The notes under the pieces were generated by a model that saw nothing but the letters and a program-made list of their open reading frames with translations, did no database searches and was not told the DNA's origin. From Emticicia sp043780375 (GTDB lineage Bacteria; Bacteroidota; Bacteroidia; Cytophagales; Spirosomataceae), in the NCBI RefSeq assembly GCF_043780375.1, contig NZ_JAYWCU010000124.1, positions 1 through 29,087 of the forward strand: a stretch of DNA of 29,087 bases, read 5' to 3'. Every line of letters starts with the position of its first letter. Position 1 is the first letter of the stretch. Both the position numbers and the translations under genes were made by a program. Shown here piece by piece: positions 7,970-15,783 of this stretch.

Positions 7970-8629
7970 TTATTTTGCGTTTGCTTTAGCGAAATCGGCT
8001 AAAAATTTTGCCAAGCCTGAATCGGTCAATGGGTGATTCATCAAGGCAAGAATAGCTGAAAGAGGGCCTGTCATGACGTCAGCTCCTAATTTAGCACATT
8101 GAATGATATGTAAAGGATGGCGAACCGAAGCAGCTAAAATTTGTGTTTCGTAGCCATAATTGTCATAAATTAAGCGGATATCTTCAATCAAAATCATACC
8201 ATCAGATGAAATATCATCTAAACGACCTACAAAAGGAGAAACATACGTTGCACCCGCTTTGGCAGCCAAAAGAGCTTGACCTGCCGAAAACACCAAGGTA
8301 CAGTTAGTTTTAATACCTCTTTCCGAAAAATATTTAATGGCTTTGATACCGTCTTTTATCATTGGCACTTTTACCACGATTTGCTCGTCAATTTCTGCCA
8401 ATTCTTCGCCTTCAGCAATCATTCCTGCAAAATCAGTTGAGATAACTTCGGCACTTACATCGCCATCAACTATCTCACAAATCGCTTTGTAATGACGCAA
8501 GATATTGTTTTTTCCAGAAATACCTTCTTTTGCCATAAGCGAAGGGTTGGTTGTAACACCATCAAGAACGCCAAGGTCTTGGGCTTCTTGAATGTCTTTA
8601 AGCGAAGCAGTATCAATAAAAAATTTCAT
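7970..8629 (-). CDS. transaldolase / fructose-6-phosphate aldolase family protein
   Basis: 219-residue class I aldolase of the small transaldolase (FSA/TalC) type, acting in the non-oxidative pentose phosphate pathway or on fructose 6-phosphate. The N-terminus MKFFIDTASL and the TTNPSL segment are typical, and the Schiff-base lysine is K87 in VVKVPM, matching the position in the family. Length (about 215-220) is standard and the ATG at 8627-8629 is the only sensible start. Whether it acts as a transaldolase or as an F6P aldolase cannot be decided from the sequence by eye; Bacteroidota proteins of this type are usually annotated as transaldolase. A C-rich/G-rich hairpin lies just upstream (8643-8666). 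Confidence 0.9.
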   Translation of the reverse strand: MKFFIDTASLKDIQEAQDLGVLDGVTTNPSLMAKEGISGKNNILRHYKAICEIVDGDVSAEVISTDFAGMIAEGEELAEIDEQIVVKVPMIKDGIKAIKYFSERGIKTNCTLVFSAGQALLAAKAGATYVSPFVGRLDDISSDGMILIEDIRLIYDNYGYETQILAASVRHPLHIIQCAKLGADVMTGPLSAILALMNHPLTDSGLAKFLADFAKANAK

Positions 8630-8642
8630 GGAATTAAATAGA

Positions 8643-8666
8643 CCCCCGGCCCCTTAAAGGGGATTT
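8643..8666. repeat. C/G-rich hairpin upstream of the transaldolase gene
   Basis: CCCCTTAAAGGGG forms a short hairpin preceded by CCCCCGG and followed by ATTTTT. It stands out in AT-rich DNA and resembles the C/G-rich palindromic units found in the mnmE insertion. On the transaldolase transcript it would sit close to the start codon. Confidence 0.5.
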
Positions 8667-8741
8667 TTGTTAGGAGTTTTCAAGTCTTGGGGTTTATTAA
8701 AAACAAGAAAACTACTTTATATACTTAGATGCAGAAATATC

Positions 8742-8827
8742 AAAAAAAAAGGCAAATTCACCGCTCGACCACAGTACCCTTGCTTCGGTCAAGACCTGGG
8801 GGATTCAGCAGGAGCTGGTAATTTGCC
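8742..8827 (-). ncRNA. ffs: signal recognition particle RNA (small 4.5S type)
   Basis: Transcribed from the minus strand. The ends pair perfectly (GGCAAATT, complement of 8820-8827, with AATTTGCC, complement of 8751-8758), continued by ACC-GCTC with GAGC-GGT. The middle has the SRP-like strands CCCCCAGG and AGCAAGGGTA flanking a 10-nt cap, as in bacterial helix 8 (CAGG opposite AGCA). Nine T residues follow the terminal stem directly (A-run 8742-8750 on the plus strand), giving an intrinsic terminator. A Bacteroidota promoter lies just upstream. The RNA would bind Ffh and target membrane proteins co-translationally. The cap reads TCTTGACCGA, which does not form the usual GGAA/GNRA tetraloop. 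Confidence 0.75.
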
Positions 8828-8831
8828 AGTA

Positions 8832-8863
8832 CAAAGGTACGGAAAATTTGATACGACAGCAAA
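8832..8863 (-). promoter_or_regulatory. promoter of the SRP RNA
   Basis: On the minus strand TTTG (complement of 8860-8863) is followed after 20 bases by TACCTTTG (complement of 8832-8839), an exact TAnnTTTG box. The first paired base of the RNA follows 4 bases later. This is the Bacteroidota housekeeping sigma pattern and is the best promoter in the window. Confidence 0.75.
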
Positions 8864-8964
8864 CGTTTTATTAAAATTGCCAGAAAAAACTATTTTTAAC
8901 TTGAACATACGCATTTTTTTGACTTGATTTGATGAATTATTCCTAACCAATTACATTACAAGTC

Positions 8965-9300
8965 ATGTTTCAGAAAATTATTCTTTGGTTTTTTATTATT
9001 GTGTTTTTATATTTTACTGGTGTACAGTACAACGACCCCGATCCTTATATTTGGATTCCTACTTACTTAATTCCTGTTTTTTTGTGCTATTATAAATTAC
9101 AAGGAAAGGGCGAAAAAGTAATGTATTTTACTGTTGGCTTGCTATTTTTGATGTGGGCAATCAATCAATTTCCTCCTGCTTGGGAAGGCGTATGGCTTAA
9201 TCAATTAGGTATGAAAACACTCAATATCGAATTAGGCAGAGAATCGCTCGGCTTGGGTTGCTGCACAATAGCAATGTGGATTTGTGGTGCTTTGAAATAA
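8965..9300 (+). CDS. TMEM220-like small membrane protein
   Basis: 111 residues, mostly hydrophobic, with about four predicted membrane segments (near 4-18, 30-44, 53-68 and 95-109). The signature QYNDPDPYIWIPTY after the first helix is the hallmark I associate with the transmembrane family 220. Function is unknown in bacteria. It stands alone between the SRP RNA on one side and ligA, with which it converges, on the other. The ATG at 8965 starts right at the first membrane segment. Confidence 0.75.
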   Translation: MFQKIILWFFIIVFLYFTGVQYNDPDPYIWIPTYLIPVFLCYYKLQGKGEKVMYFTVGLLFLMWAINQFPPAWEGVWLNQLGMKTLNIELGRESLGLGCCTIAMWICGALK

Positions 9301-9397
9301 GATTTGAGATACGAGATAGGGGATTCGAGAAATTAATTAAAGCGTTTTGATAATATCATTAATTTTGTTTTTGTCTAATTTCTCAAATCCAGTATCT
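9301..9397. terminator. imperfect inverted repeat between convergent genes, probable bidirectional terminator
   Basis: GGATTCGAGAAATTA (9321-9335) pairs with TAATTTCTCAAATCC (9376-9390) with a single mismatch, and AGATAC (9307-9312) pairs with GTATCT (9392-9397). It sits between the ends of the TMEM220-like gene and ligA. The arms are built from echoing units (GATTTGAGATACGAGAT), like the arms at 7741-7790 and 20153-20260. Confidence 0.55.
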
Positions 9398-9402
9398 TGA
9401 AT

Positions 9403-11475
9403 CTATGATAACATCGCCAAAAACTCGTCTTCTGAAATCATTGTTACGTTGAGTTTTTTGGCTTTTTCTATTTTGGAAGAACCGGGCTTTTCGCCCACAA
9501 TCAGAAAATCTAATTTGCCTGATACGCCACTGACTACTTTTCCTCCATTGGCTTCAATTTTCTGTTCGAGGGCTTCACGCTCGAAGTTGGCAAATGTACC
9601 TGTGTAAAGAAAAGTCTTACCAATTAAGCTTTCACTTTCAATTTCTCTTACTTCATCGTGGGCTGAAAATTGTAGCCCAGCCAAACGAAGTTTTTCGATA
9701 AATGTTTGATTTTCAGGGTTTTGAAAGTATTCTATAACACTGAGAGCAATCTTATCGCCAATTTCTGGAGCAGTGCGGAGTGTTTCGTAATCGGCATTTT
9801 TGATGTTATCAATGTTTTTGAAAAAGCTTGCTAGTTTTTCGGCAACAGTTGCTCCCACATATCGAATGCCAATGCCAAAAAGCACTTGTTTGAATGGTAC
9901 TTGCTTCGATTTCTCGATGCCTTCCAGAATATTTTGTACTGTTTTTTCCTTGAAACCAATCTTTCTGACTTTTCCCGTTAGTTCATCTTCGGTTATTTTT
10001 TCGAGTCCAAACAATTTTTCGTGAGTCAAATCATAAAGGTCGGTAACATCTCTGACCAAGCCTTTGTCGTACAATAATTCGATTTTTCCTTCACCCAAAC
10101 TATCGATATTCATGGCTTTTCGGTGAATAAAATGCTCGATTTTTCCTCGAATTTGTGGCGGACAACCTTTTTCGTTAGGGCAGTAATGATTGGCTTCGCT
10201 TTCTTTTCGAGTGAGTGTTGCTCCACATTCGGGGCAAATAGTCGGGTAAACTATTGGCTGTGCGAACATATTTCTTTTAGAAATATCGACACTCGTAACT
10301 TTCGGAATAATTTCGCCACCTTTTTCTACAAAAACAGTATCACCAATTCTCAAATCAAGACGTTCGATTTCATTGGCATTGTGCAATGATGCACGCTTGA
10401 CGGTTGTTCCTGACAAATGAATGCCTTTATTGTTTTGCTTTTCGTTATCTAATTCAGCTACTGGCGTAATTGCTCCTGTGCGACCCACTTGGTAGGTTAC
10501 CGCTTTCAAAATCGCGGGTTTCGACTCGGCTTTGTATTTGTAGGCAATTGCCCAGCGAGGACTTTTGGCAGTATAGCCTAATTCTTCCCTTTGAGCAATC
10601 GAATTGAGTTTTATCACAATGCCATCGGTAGCCAGTGGAAGTGTAAAACGTTTTTCACCCCAAAAGGCGATATAATTCATAACGGCTGCTATATTAACAC
10701 ATTTTTGCCAAGTTGGTGAAACATTAAATCCTAAACTTTTGAGAGCAATTAGGCTTTCTTCGTGGGTGGTAAATACTTCTTTATCTGATAAAAATTGATA
10801 AACATACGCATCTAAACCACGTCTGGCAACTTCGGCAGAATCTTGCAATTTGAAACTTCCCGATGCTGCATTTCGTGCATTGGCATAACTTTCTTCGCCA
10901 GCTGCTTCGGCATCAGCATTCATTTTTTCAAATGAAGAATAAGGGAGAAAGCCTTCGCCACGAACTTCAAAAAGTCCCATTTCCTCAATAGGCAATTGAG
11001 TCGTTACTTTCAATGGTATTGTACGAATAGTTTTTACATTGTTTGTAATATCATCGCCTCGTACGCCGTCTCCACGAGTTACACCACGCACAAAAACGCC
11101 ATTTTCGTAAGTCAATGAGAGTGAAATTCCATCAAATTTTAGTTCACAGATATATTCGTAGGCTTCGCCATTAAGTCCTTTTCTCACTCTTTCGTCAAAG
11201 TCTATTAGCTCTTGTTCGTTATAAGTATTTGCCAACGAAAGCATAGGAAAACGATGCTCTACACTGGCGAAGTTTTTGGTAATTGTTCCACCAACTCGGT
11301 GTGTTGGTGATTCGGGTAATTTTAGGGCAGGATATTGAACTTCGAGATTTTCCAATTCTTTTAACAATAAGTCAAATTCTTGGTCAGAAATTTCCGAAAT
11401 GCTATCCATATAGTAGCGTTGGTTATAATGATTCAGTGTTTCGGTTAGTTGGGAGATTTTTTCGGCAGAGGTCAT
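9403..11475 (-). CDS. ligA: NAD-dependent DNA ligase LigA
   Basis: 690-residue ligase that seals nicks in replication and repair using NAD+. The adenylated lysine is K113 in ELKFDG. The OB fold, a four-cysteine zinc finger (CPECG ... CPNEKGC), helix-hairpin-helix repeats and a C-terminal BRCT domain (from about SLIGKTFLYTG to the end) follow in the normal order. The frame extends to 11538, but the added 21 residues are unrelated and would begin inside the terminator at 11539-11564, so the ATG at 11473-11475 (MTSAEKISQL) is preferred. The length is within the usual range. A strong terminator separates it from frr, so it should have its own promoter. Confidence 0.96.
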   Translation of the reverse strand: MTSAEKISQLTETLNHYNQRYYMDSISEISDQEFDLLLKELENLEVQYPALKLPESPTHRVGGTITKNFASVEHRFPMLSLANTYNEQELIDFDERVRKGLNGEAYEYICELKFDGISLSLTYENGVFVRGVTRGDGVRGDDITNNVKTIRTIPLKVTTQLPIEEMGLFEVRGEGFLPYSSFEKMNADAEAAGEESYANARNAASGSFKLQDSAEVARRGLDAYVYQFLSDKEVFTTHEESLIALKSLGFNVSPTWQKCVNIAAVMNYIAFWGEKRFTLPLATDGIVIKLNSIAQREELGYTAKSPRWAIAYKYKAESKPAILKAVTYQVGRTGAITPVAELDNEKQNNKGIHLSGTTVKRASLHNANEIERLDLRIGDTVFVEKGGEIIPKVTSVDISKRNMFAQPIVYPTICPECGATLTRKESEANHYCPNEKGCPPQIRGKIEHFIHRKAMNIDSLGEGKIELLYDKGLVRDVTDLYDLTHEKLFGLEKITEDELTGKVRKIGFKEKTVQNILEGIEKSKQVPFKQVLFGIGIRYVGATVAEKLASFFKNIDNIKNADYETLRTAPEIGDKIALSVIEYFQNPENQTFIEKLRLAGLQFSAHDEVREIESESLIGKTFLYTGTFANFEREALEQKIEANGGKVVSGVSGKLDFLIVGEKPGSSKIEKAKKLNVTMISEDEFLAMLS

Positions 11476-11538
11476 TTTAATAATGCTTGAAATGATTGAG
11501 GGGTATTTCGGTTTCAAATTTAAAACAAATATCAACAA

Positions 11539-11564
11539 AAAAACCTACTTCAAAGTAGGTTTTT
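11539..11564 (-). terminator. intrinsic terminator downstream of frr
   Basis: Perfect 12-bp stem AAAAACCTACTT (11539-11550), loop CA, AAGTAGGTTTTT (11553-11564). On the minus strand the stem ends in a T-run and follows the frr stop by about 40 bases, so it closes the pyrH-frr transcript before ligA. Confidence 0.85.
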
Positions 11565-11604
11565 GGGTATTATTACCAATAAATTGGAACTTTGTGTTAC
11601 AAAT

Positions 11605-12165
11605 TTATACACTCATTATGTCTCGTTCTTTGTCAGACATTAATTGTTCTGCTTTTTGAATATAACCATCGGTCATTTTTTGGATACGCTCTTCGGCTTT
11701 TTTTACTTCATCTTCAGAGCCTCCGTCTTTTTGTATTTTTCTCAACTCATCATTTGCTTCTTGGCGAACTTTACGAATGTTTACTCGAGCCACTTCAATT
11801 TCATTTTTAGCTTTTTTTACTAAATCTCTACGTCTTTCTTCGGTCATTGGCGGAATATTCAAACGAATATTTTCTCCATCATTGGCTGGCGAAAGTCCAA
11901 TATTTGAATTTATAATAGCACGCTCAATGTCGCTAATGAGTTTTCGCTCAAAGGGTCTTAACGAAATTGTGCGTGCGTCGGGCGTGCTGATTGACGCAAC
12001 TTGTGATAATGGCGTTGGTGAACCGTAATACTCAACCATAATACCATCGAGCATTTGGGCAGTGGCACGCCCAGCTCTGATTTTTGAGAGTTCGATTTGC
12101 GTATGTTTCAAGGCACGATCCATCGTATCTTTCGACATTTCCAGAACTAATTCTATTTCTTCCAT
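11605..12165 (-). CDS. frr: ribosome recycling factor
   Basis: 186 residues, the standard length. The protein splits the post-termination ribosome together with EF-G. It shows the typical elements: SKIRAGRAT near residue 27, MVEYYGSPTPLSQVA near 45-58, and the charged coiled-coil C-terminal half (NIRKVRQEANDELRKI). The ATG at 12163-12165 gives MEEIELVLE, matching the family. It lies 74 bases downstream of pyrH in the same direction, the conserved pyrH-frr pairing, and is followed by an intrinsic terminator. Confidence 0.97.
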   Translation of the reverse strand: MEEIELVLEMSKDTMDRALKHTQIELSKIRAGRATAQMLDGIMVEYYGSPTPLSQVASISTPDARTISLRPFERKLISDIERAIINSNIGLSPANDGENIRLNIPPMTEERRRDLVKKAKNEIEVARVNIRKVRQEANDELRKIQKDGGSEDEVKKAEERIQKMTDGYIQKAEQLMSDKERDIMSV

Positions 12166-12239
12166 TGTTAAAATGTTTCTAAAATCAATTAATTATTTTG
12201 ATTTGTAAACTTCGTGATTTTATTTTAAACGATTGATAT

Positions 12240-12956
12240 TCAATCTCCCACAAGCGTACCTACATCTTCACCTTTCACTACTCTCATGAGGTTTTCTGCT
12301 ACGTTCATGTCAAAAACAATGATTGGCATTTTGTTTTCTTTACAAAGAGCAAACGCCGTTAAGTCCATGACTTTCAAGTTTTTATTGATTGCTTCGTCGT
12401 AGCCTATTTTAGCGTATTTTGTAGCAGTTGGGTCTTTCTTTGGGTCAGCTGTATAAACGCCATCTACGCTTGTACCTTTTAGCAGCACGTCAACGCCCAA
12501 TTCATTGGCTCTTAATGCTCCGCCCGAATCGGTTGAAAAGTAAGGATTTCCAGTGCCAGCTCCTAAAATTACGACTCTACCTTTTTCTAAATGTCTAATA
12601 GCTTTACGGCGAATAAAAGGCTCAGCCACTTGTTCCATTTTAATAGCTGACATCAAACGGGTGAAAAGTCCTATTTTTTCTAAAGCACTTTGCACGGCCA
12701 TTCCGTTGATTACAGTGGCAATCATGCCCATATAATCGCCTTGTTCACGGTCAATGCCAGGGCTTAGGCTTGCTCCACGAAAAATGTTTCCACCGCCAAT
12801 CACAATAGCCACTTGGCAACCTGCATCTACAATAGATTTAATTTCTTGAGCATACTGCGAAAGAATATCGGAGTTAATAATTTGGCTTTTGTCGCCACCG
12901 TTGAGGGCTTCGCCGCTGAGTTTGAGTAGGATTCGCTTATATTTGAGTTCAGACAT
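12240..12956 (-). CDS. pyrH: uridylate kinase
   Basis: 238 residues, amino-acid-kinase fold. It phosphorylates UMP to UDP in pyrimidine nucleotide synthesis. LKLSGEAL (11-18), GGGNIFRG (54-61) and the ATP-site region GTGNPYFSTDS are intact. The ATG at 12954-12956 is clear. It is the first gene of the pyrH-frr unit and a TAACTTTG box lies just upstream. Confidence 0.97.
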   Translation of the reverse strand: MSELKYKRILLKLSGEALNGGDKSQIINSDILSQYAQEIKSIVDAGCQVAIVIGGGNIFRGASLSPGIDREQGDYMGMIATVINGMAVQSALEKIGLFTRLMSAIKMEQVAEPFIRRKAIRHLEKGRVVILGAGTGNPYFSTDSGGALRANELGVDVLLKGTSVDGVYTADPKKDPTATKYAKIGYDEAINKNLKVMDLTAFALCKENKMPIIVFDMNVAENLMRVVKGEDVGTLVGD

Positions 12957-12975
12957 TAGGCTGGATATTTTGAGG

Positions 12976-12983
12976 CAAAGTTA
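12976..12983 (-). promoter_or_regulatory. candidate -7 box for pyrH
   Basis: The minus strand reads TAACTTTG here, an exact TAnnTTTG match 20 bases upstream of the pyrH ATG. No clean TTTG is found at the expected -33 spacing, so support is partial. Confidence 0.4.
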
Positions 12984-13065
12984 TGTTTAAAATTTTGAGA
13001 TTGGAAAATTTGTATAACAATTCTCCGAATTTCTCTACTGGTAAGTGCAAAACTAAAGAATACTT

Positions 13066-13563
13066 TTACTCAAATTCAATAATTAATTGCCCTTTTTCTA
13101 CACTATCACCTATGTTTACTTTGATGGTTTTGATTTTTCCATCACCTGCTGCTTTGATAGCGTTTTCCATTTTCATGGCTACCAAAATCAATAAAACATC
13201 GCCTTTTTTTACTTCATCGCCGACTGTTGCCTTTATTTCATAAATAAGTCCAGGCATTGGTGCTTTCAGGTTATTGAGTTTTGTAGATGTAGTATTATGA
13301 ATACCCATCTTTTCTAAAAGCAAATCTGTACGGTCTTTCAGATTAATGGTGTGAATTGTGCCATTGATTTTTAGTTTGAAGATTTTTTCAGCATAATTGG
13401 CCTCTACGAGTTCGGCATTATACGATTTATTATCTTTCAAAATATGAAAATCTTTGTCTGAAATTTGGCGTAAATCCCAAGAAAAAGGCTCGTTGTTTAA
13501 TAGAATCTGCTCTTTTCCTTCCGAAATCTCAAAACTACTATCATTAATTTGGGCTTTTAGCAT
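13066..13563 (-). CDS. biotin carboxyl carrier (biotin/lipoyl attachment) protein
   Basis: 165-residue protein with a C-terminal biotinyl domain (about residues 95-165) carrying the AMKM motif, biotinylated lysine K131. The N-terminal part (about 1-85) has beta-rich segments but no domain I can name. Stand-alone carriers of this kind in Bacteroidota serve acyl-CoA carboxylases (acetyl-, propionyl- or related), whose other subunits are not in the window. It follows the EamA gene with an 11-base gap, so the two are probably cotranscribed although their functions seem unrelated. The ATG at 13561-13563 is the start. Confidence 0.88.
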   Translation of the reverse strand: MLKAQINDSSFEISEGKEQILLNNEPFSWDLRQISDKDFHILKDNKSYNAELVEANYAEKIFKLKINGTIHTINLKDRTDLLLEKMGIHNTTSTKLNNLKAPMPGLIYEIKATVGDEVKKGDVLLILVAMKMENAIKAAGDGKIKTIKVNIGDSVEKGQLIIEFE

Positions 13564-13574
13564 GGCTGAAAAGA

Positions 13575-14465
13575 TTATTTTTTATTTATCAAATATACAC
13601 CAATCAAAATAATTATCATACCAAAATAATGTAAAAATGATATAGATTCACCATCAATAAAGCCCATGAGCGTGGCTACGACGGGTATTAAATAGGTAAC
13701 TGACGAGGCAAATACAGGCGAAGTAATCTGCAAAACATAGTTAAATATAATGGCAGCAAGTCCCGAATTGATAGCACCCAGAAGTATAAGTAATAATAAA
13801 GGATTTAGGTTTTCGGCATTTACTCTTGATAAAAAGTCTGTCGAAAAAAGGATAATTGCTGATAAAATTGCCACCGTAAACAGCGTCCAAGCACTGAGCA
13901 AGATAGCATTGATTCCGCTTAAATGTTTGCCTACAATATTTACATTAAAACCATACATAAGTGAGGCAATAATGATTAAAAGAGCATAAGTATTGGCAAA
14001 TGAAAGCCCATCTTTGCTCGAAGAAAGTACTAAAATTATACTTCCTACGAAACCTAAAACAAGTCCTGCAACTTGCCAACGTTTAATTATTTGTTGGAAG
14101 AAAATAGCTCCAACAATCAGTACAAATAGGGGAGTAGCAGAGTTTAAAGTGCCTGATAGTGAGCTATCTATCTTACTTCCTGCAAAAGCAAATAAAAATG
14201 CAGGCAGGAAATAACCAAGTAAACCTGACCACAAGAAATATTTCGTTTTTTCGACTGGATATTTTTTTCTGGCAGAAATTATCCAAGGTAAAAAGACTAT
14301 TCCTGCCGACATAATTCTGACGGTTGCAATCTGAATAGGTGTAAAAACATCAAGGCTTTTTTTGATAATAAGAAAGGAAGAACCCCACATGGTAGCCAAC
14401 AGACATAGTAATAGCCAAGAAATGAGGGTTTTGTTTTCAGGATTTGTAAATGTGTTTTTATTCAC
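13575..14465 (-). CDS. EamA/DMT-family transporter
   Basis: 296 residues with about ten hydrophobic membrane segments in two EamA repeats, each starting near a conserved pattern (LLATMWGSSFLIIKKSL; ALLIIIASLMYGFNVNIVGKHL). These inner-membrane carriers export amino acids, metabolites or other small molecules; the substrate cannot be told. The start appears to be GTG (complement of 14463-14465), since the next methionine falls inside the first membrane helix. It lies between dusB and the biotin carrier gene on the same strand. Confidence 0.88.
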   Translation of the reverse strand: MNKNTFTNPENKTLISWLLLCLLATMWGSSFLIIKKSLDVFTPIQIATVRIMSAGIVFLPWIISARKKYPVEKTKYFLWSGLLGYFLPAFLFAFAGSKIDSSLSGTLNSATPLFVLIVGAIFFQQIIKRWQVAGLVLGFVGSIILVLSSSKDGLSFANTYALLIIIASLMYGFNVNIVGKHLSGINAILLSAWTLFTVAILSAIILFSTDFLSRVNAENLNPLLLLILLGAINSGLAAIIFNYVLQITSPVFASSVTYLIPVVATLMGFIDGESISFLHYFGMIIILIGVYLINKK

Positions 14466-14494
14466 GTGGTTGGTTTTTGAAGTGATTTTGTAGA

Positions 14495-14518
14495 ACGGAT
14501 TTCCTAACCCGTCGTACG
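14495..14518. repeat. short palindromic repeat at the dusB 3' end
   Basis: ACGG (14495-14498) and CCGT (14509-14512) form a small hairpin, followed immediately by the palindrome CGTACG (14513-14518). On the minus strand the sequence ACGGGTTAGGAAATCCGT resembles an intergenic repeat I recall from other Bacteroidota. It begins right after the dusB stop codon. Confidence 0.4.
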
Positions 14519-14519
14519 G

Positions 14520-15548
14520 TTAATCTATGCCAGCATATTCGACCTTAACAAGTTGTTTTTCAAGCAGATATCCATCGTAAACTATGGTAATTTCGTCGAG
14601 AATATCAGAAATTTCTTGCCATTCGAGCGAATAAACCAAACGCATGCGATATTCTTTGAAATTGGGTAAGCCTTTAAAATAATTGCTGTAATGTCTTCTC
14701 ATTTCCAAAATTCCGAGTCTGTCACCTTTCCAACGAATCGAAAAAGCGAGATGTTTACGTGTGGCTTCAACTCTTTGGGAGATGCTTGGCGAAGGTAAAT
14801 GATGACCAGTTTTGAAATAATGTTTAATTTCGTTGAAAATCCAAGGATAACCAATGGCGGCTCGCCCAATCATGATGCCATCTAAGCCAAACCGATTTTT
14901 GTAGTCTAATGCTTTTTCGGGTGAATCAATATCGCCGTTGCCAAAAATTGGAATATGTATGCGTGGATTTTCTTTGATTTTAGCAATCAATGTCCAGTCT
15001 GCATCACCTTTATACATTTGAGCTCGTGTGCGACCGTGTACTGTAAGTGCCTGAATACCAACGTCTTGTAAACGTTCAGCAACTTCTCCAACGTTTTTTG
15101 TTTCTTCACTCCAGCCCAAACGAGTTTTTACTGTAACTGGCAAATGCGTAGCTTTTACCACGGCGGCTGTCATTGCTGCCATCTTCGGAATATCTTGTAA
15201 AAGTGCCGCTCCTGCACCTTTACAGGCAACGTTTTTTACTGGACATCCATAATTTATATCAATCAAGTCGGGCTTTGCGGCAGTGGCAATGCGTGAGCAT
15301 TCGCCCATTGTATCTACATCACTACCAAAAAGTTGAATACCGATGGGGCGTTCATACTCAAAAATATCTAATTTATGTACACTTTTAGCTGCATTACGAA
15401 TCAAGCCTTCGGAAGAAATGAATTCGGTGTACATCAAATCTGCCCCGTTTTCTTTACAAACTAAGCGAAAAGGTGGGTCGCTCACATCTTCCATCGGAGC
15501 GAGTAAAAGCGGAAAATCGCCAAGTTCTATGTTACCTATTTTTACCAA
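14520..15548 (-). CDS. dusB: tRNA-dihydrouridine synthase DusB
   Basis: 342-residue FMN-dependent enzyme that reduces specific uridines in tRNA to dihydrouridine. The N-terminal APMEDVSDPPF (17-27), NYGCP with C102 (99-103) and the FMN phosphate-binding region (FGNGDIDSPEKA, GIMIGRAAIGYPWIF) are typical. The start appears to be a TTG (complement of 15546-15548): it aligns with the family N-terminus MVKIGNIEL, while the next methionine lies within the conserved APME motif and would truncate the barrel. Upstream is a 235-base gap shared with the divergent CPBP gene. Confidence 0.93.
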   Translation of the reverse strand: MVKIGNIELGDFPLLLAPMEDVSDPPFRLVCKENGADLMYTEFISSEGLIRNAAKSVHKLDIFEYERPIGIQLFGSDVDTMGECSRIATAAKPDLIDINYGCPVKNVACKGAGAALLQDIPKMAAMTAAVVKATHLPVTVKTRLGWSEETKNVGEVAERLQDVGIQALTVHGRTRAQMYKGDADWTLIAKIKENPRIHIPIFGNGDIDSPEKALDYKNRFGLDGIMIGRAAIGYPWIFNEIKHYFKTGHHLPSPSISQRVEATRKHLAFSIRWKGDRLGILEMRRHYSNYFKGLPNFKEYRMRLVYSLEWQEISDILDEITIVYDGYLLEKQLVKVEYAGID

Positions 15549-15727
15549 AATTTATAATTTTTAGTTTATTTTGTCGCAGATTGCAGTTTGAAACTTCAAT
15601 CTATTTATAGTTTCGATATTTCCGTTTGGGGTTTATACTCTAAACAGCTATCAATTTTATTCAACCTAAAATAGACAAAAACGGTTCGTTAAAAGTCAAT
15701 GATTAAAAGCTAAAAGCCGATTAAATA

Positions 15728-15758
15728 TTGCGAATGAGCAAATTACTCAATAATTTTA
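15728..15758 (+). promoter_or_regulatory. candidate promoter for the CPBP gene
   Basis: TTG (15728-15730) is followed after 20 bases by TAATTTTA (15751-15758), one base off the TAnnTTTG consensus. The start codon lies 26 bases further, a plausible leader. Confidence 0.4.
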
Positions 15759-15783
15759 CCACAAAATTACAAAAAAATACGCT

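Noticed and set aside
8667..8927. Open frame of 86 codons on the plus strand across the SRP RNA region
   Set aside because: It overlaps a well-supported structured RNA on the other strand and the product shows no domain.
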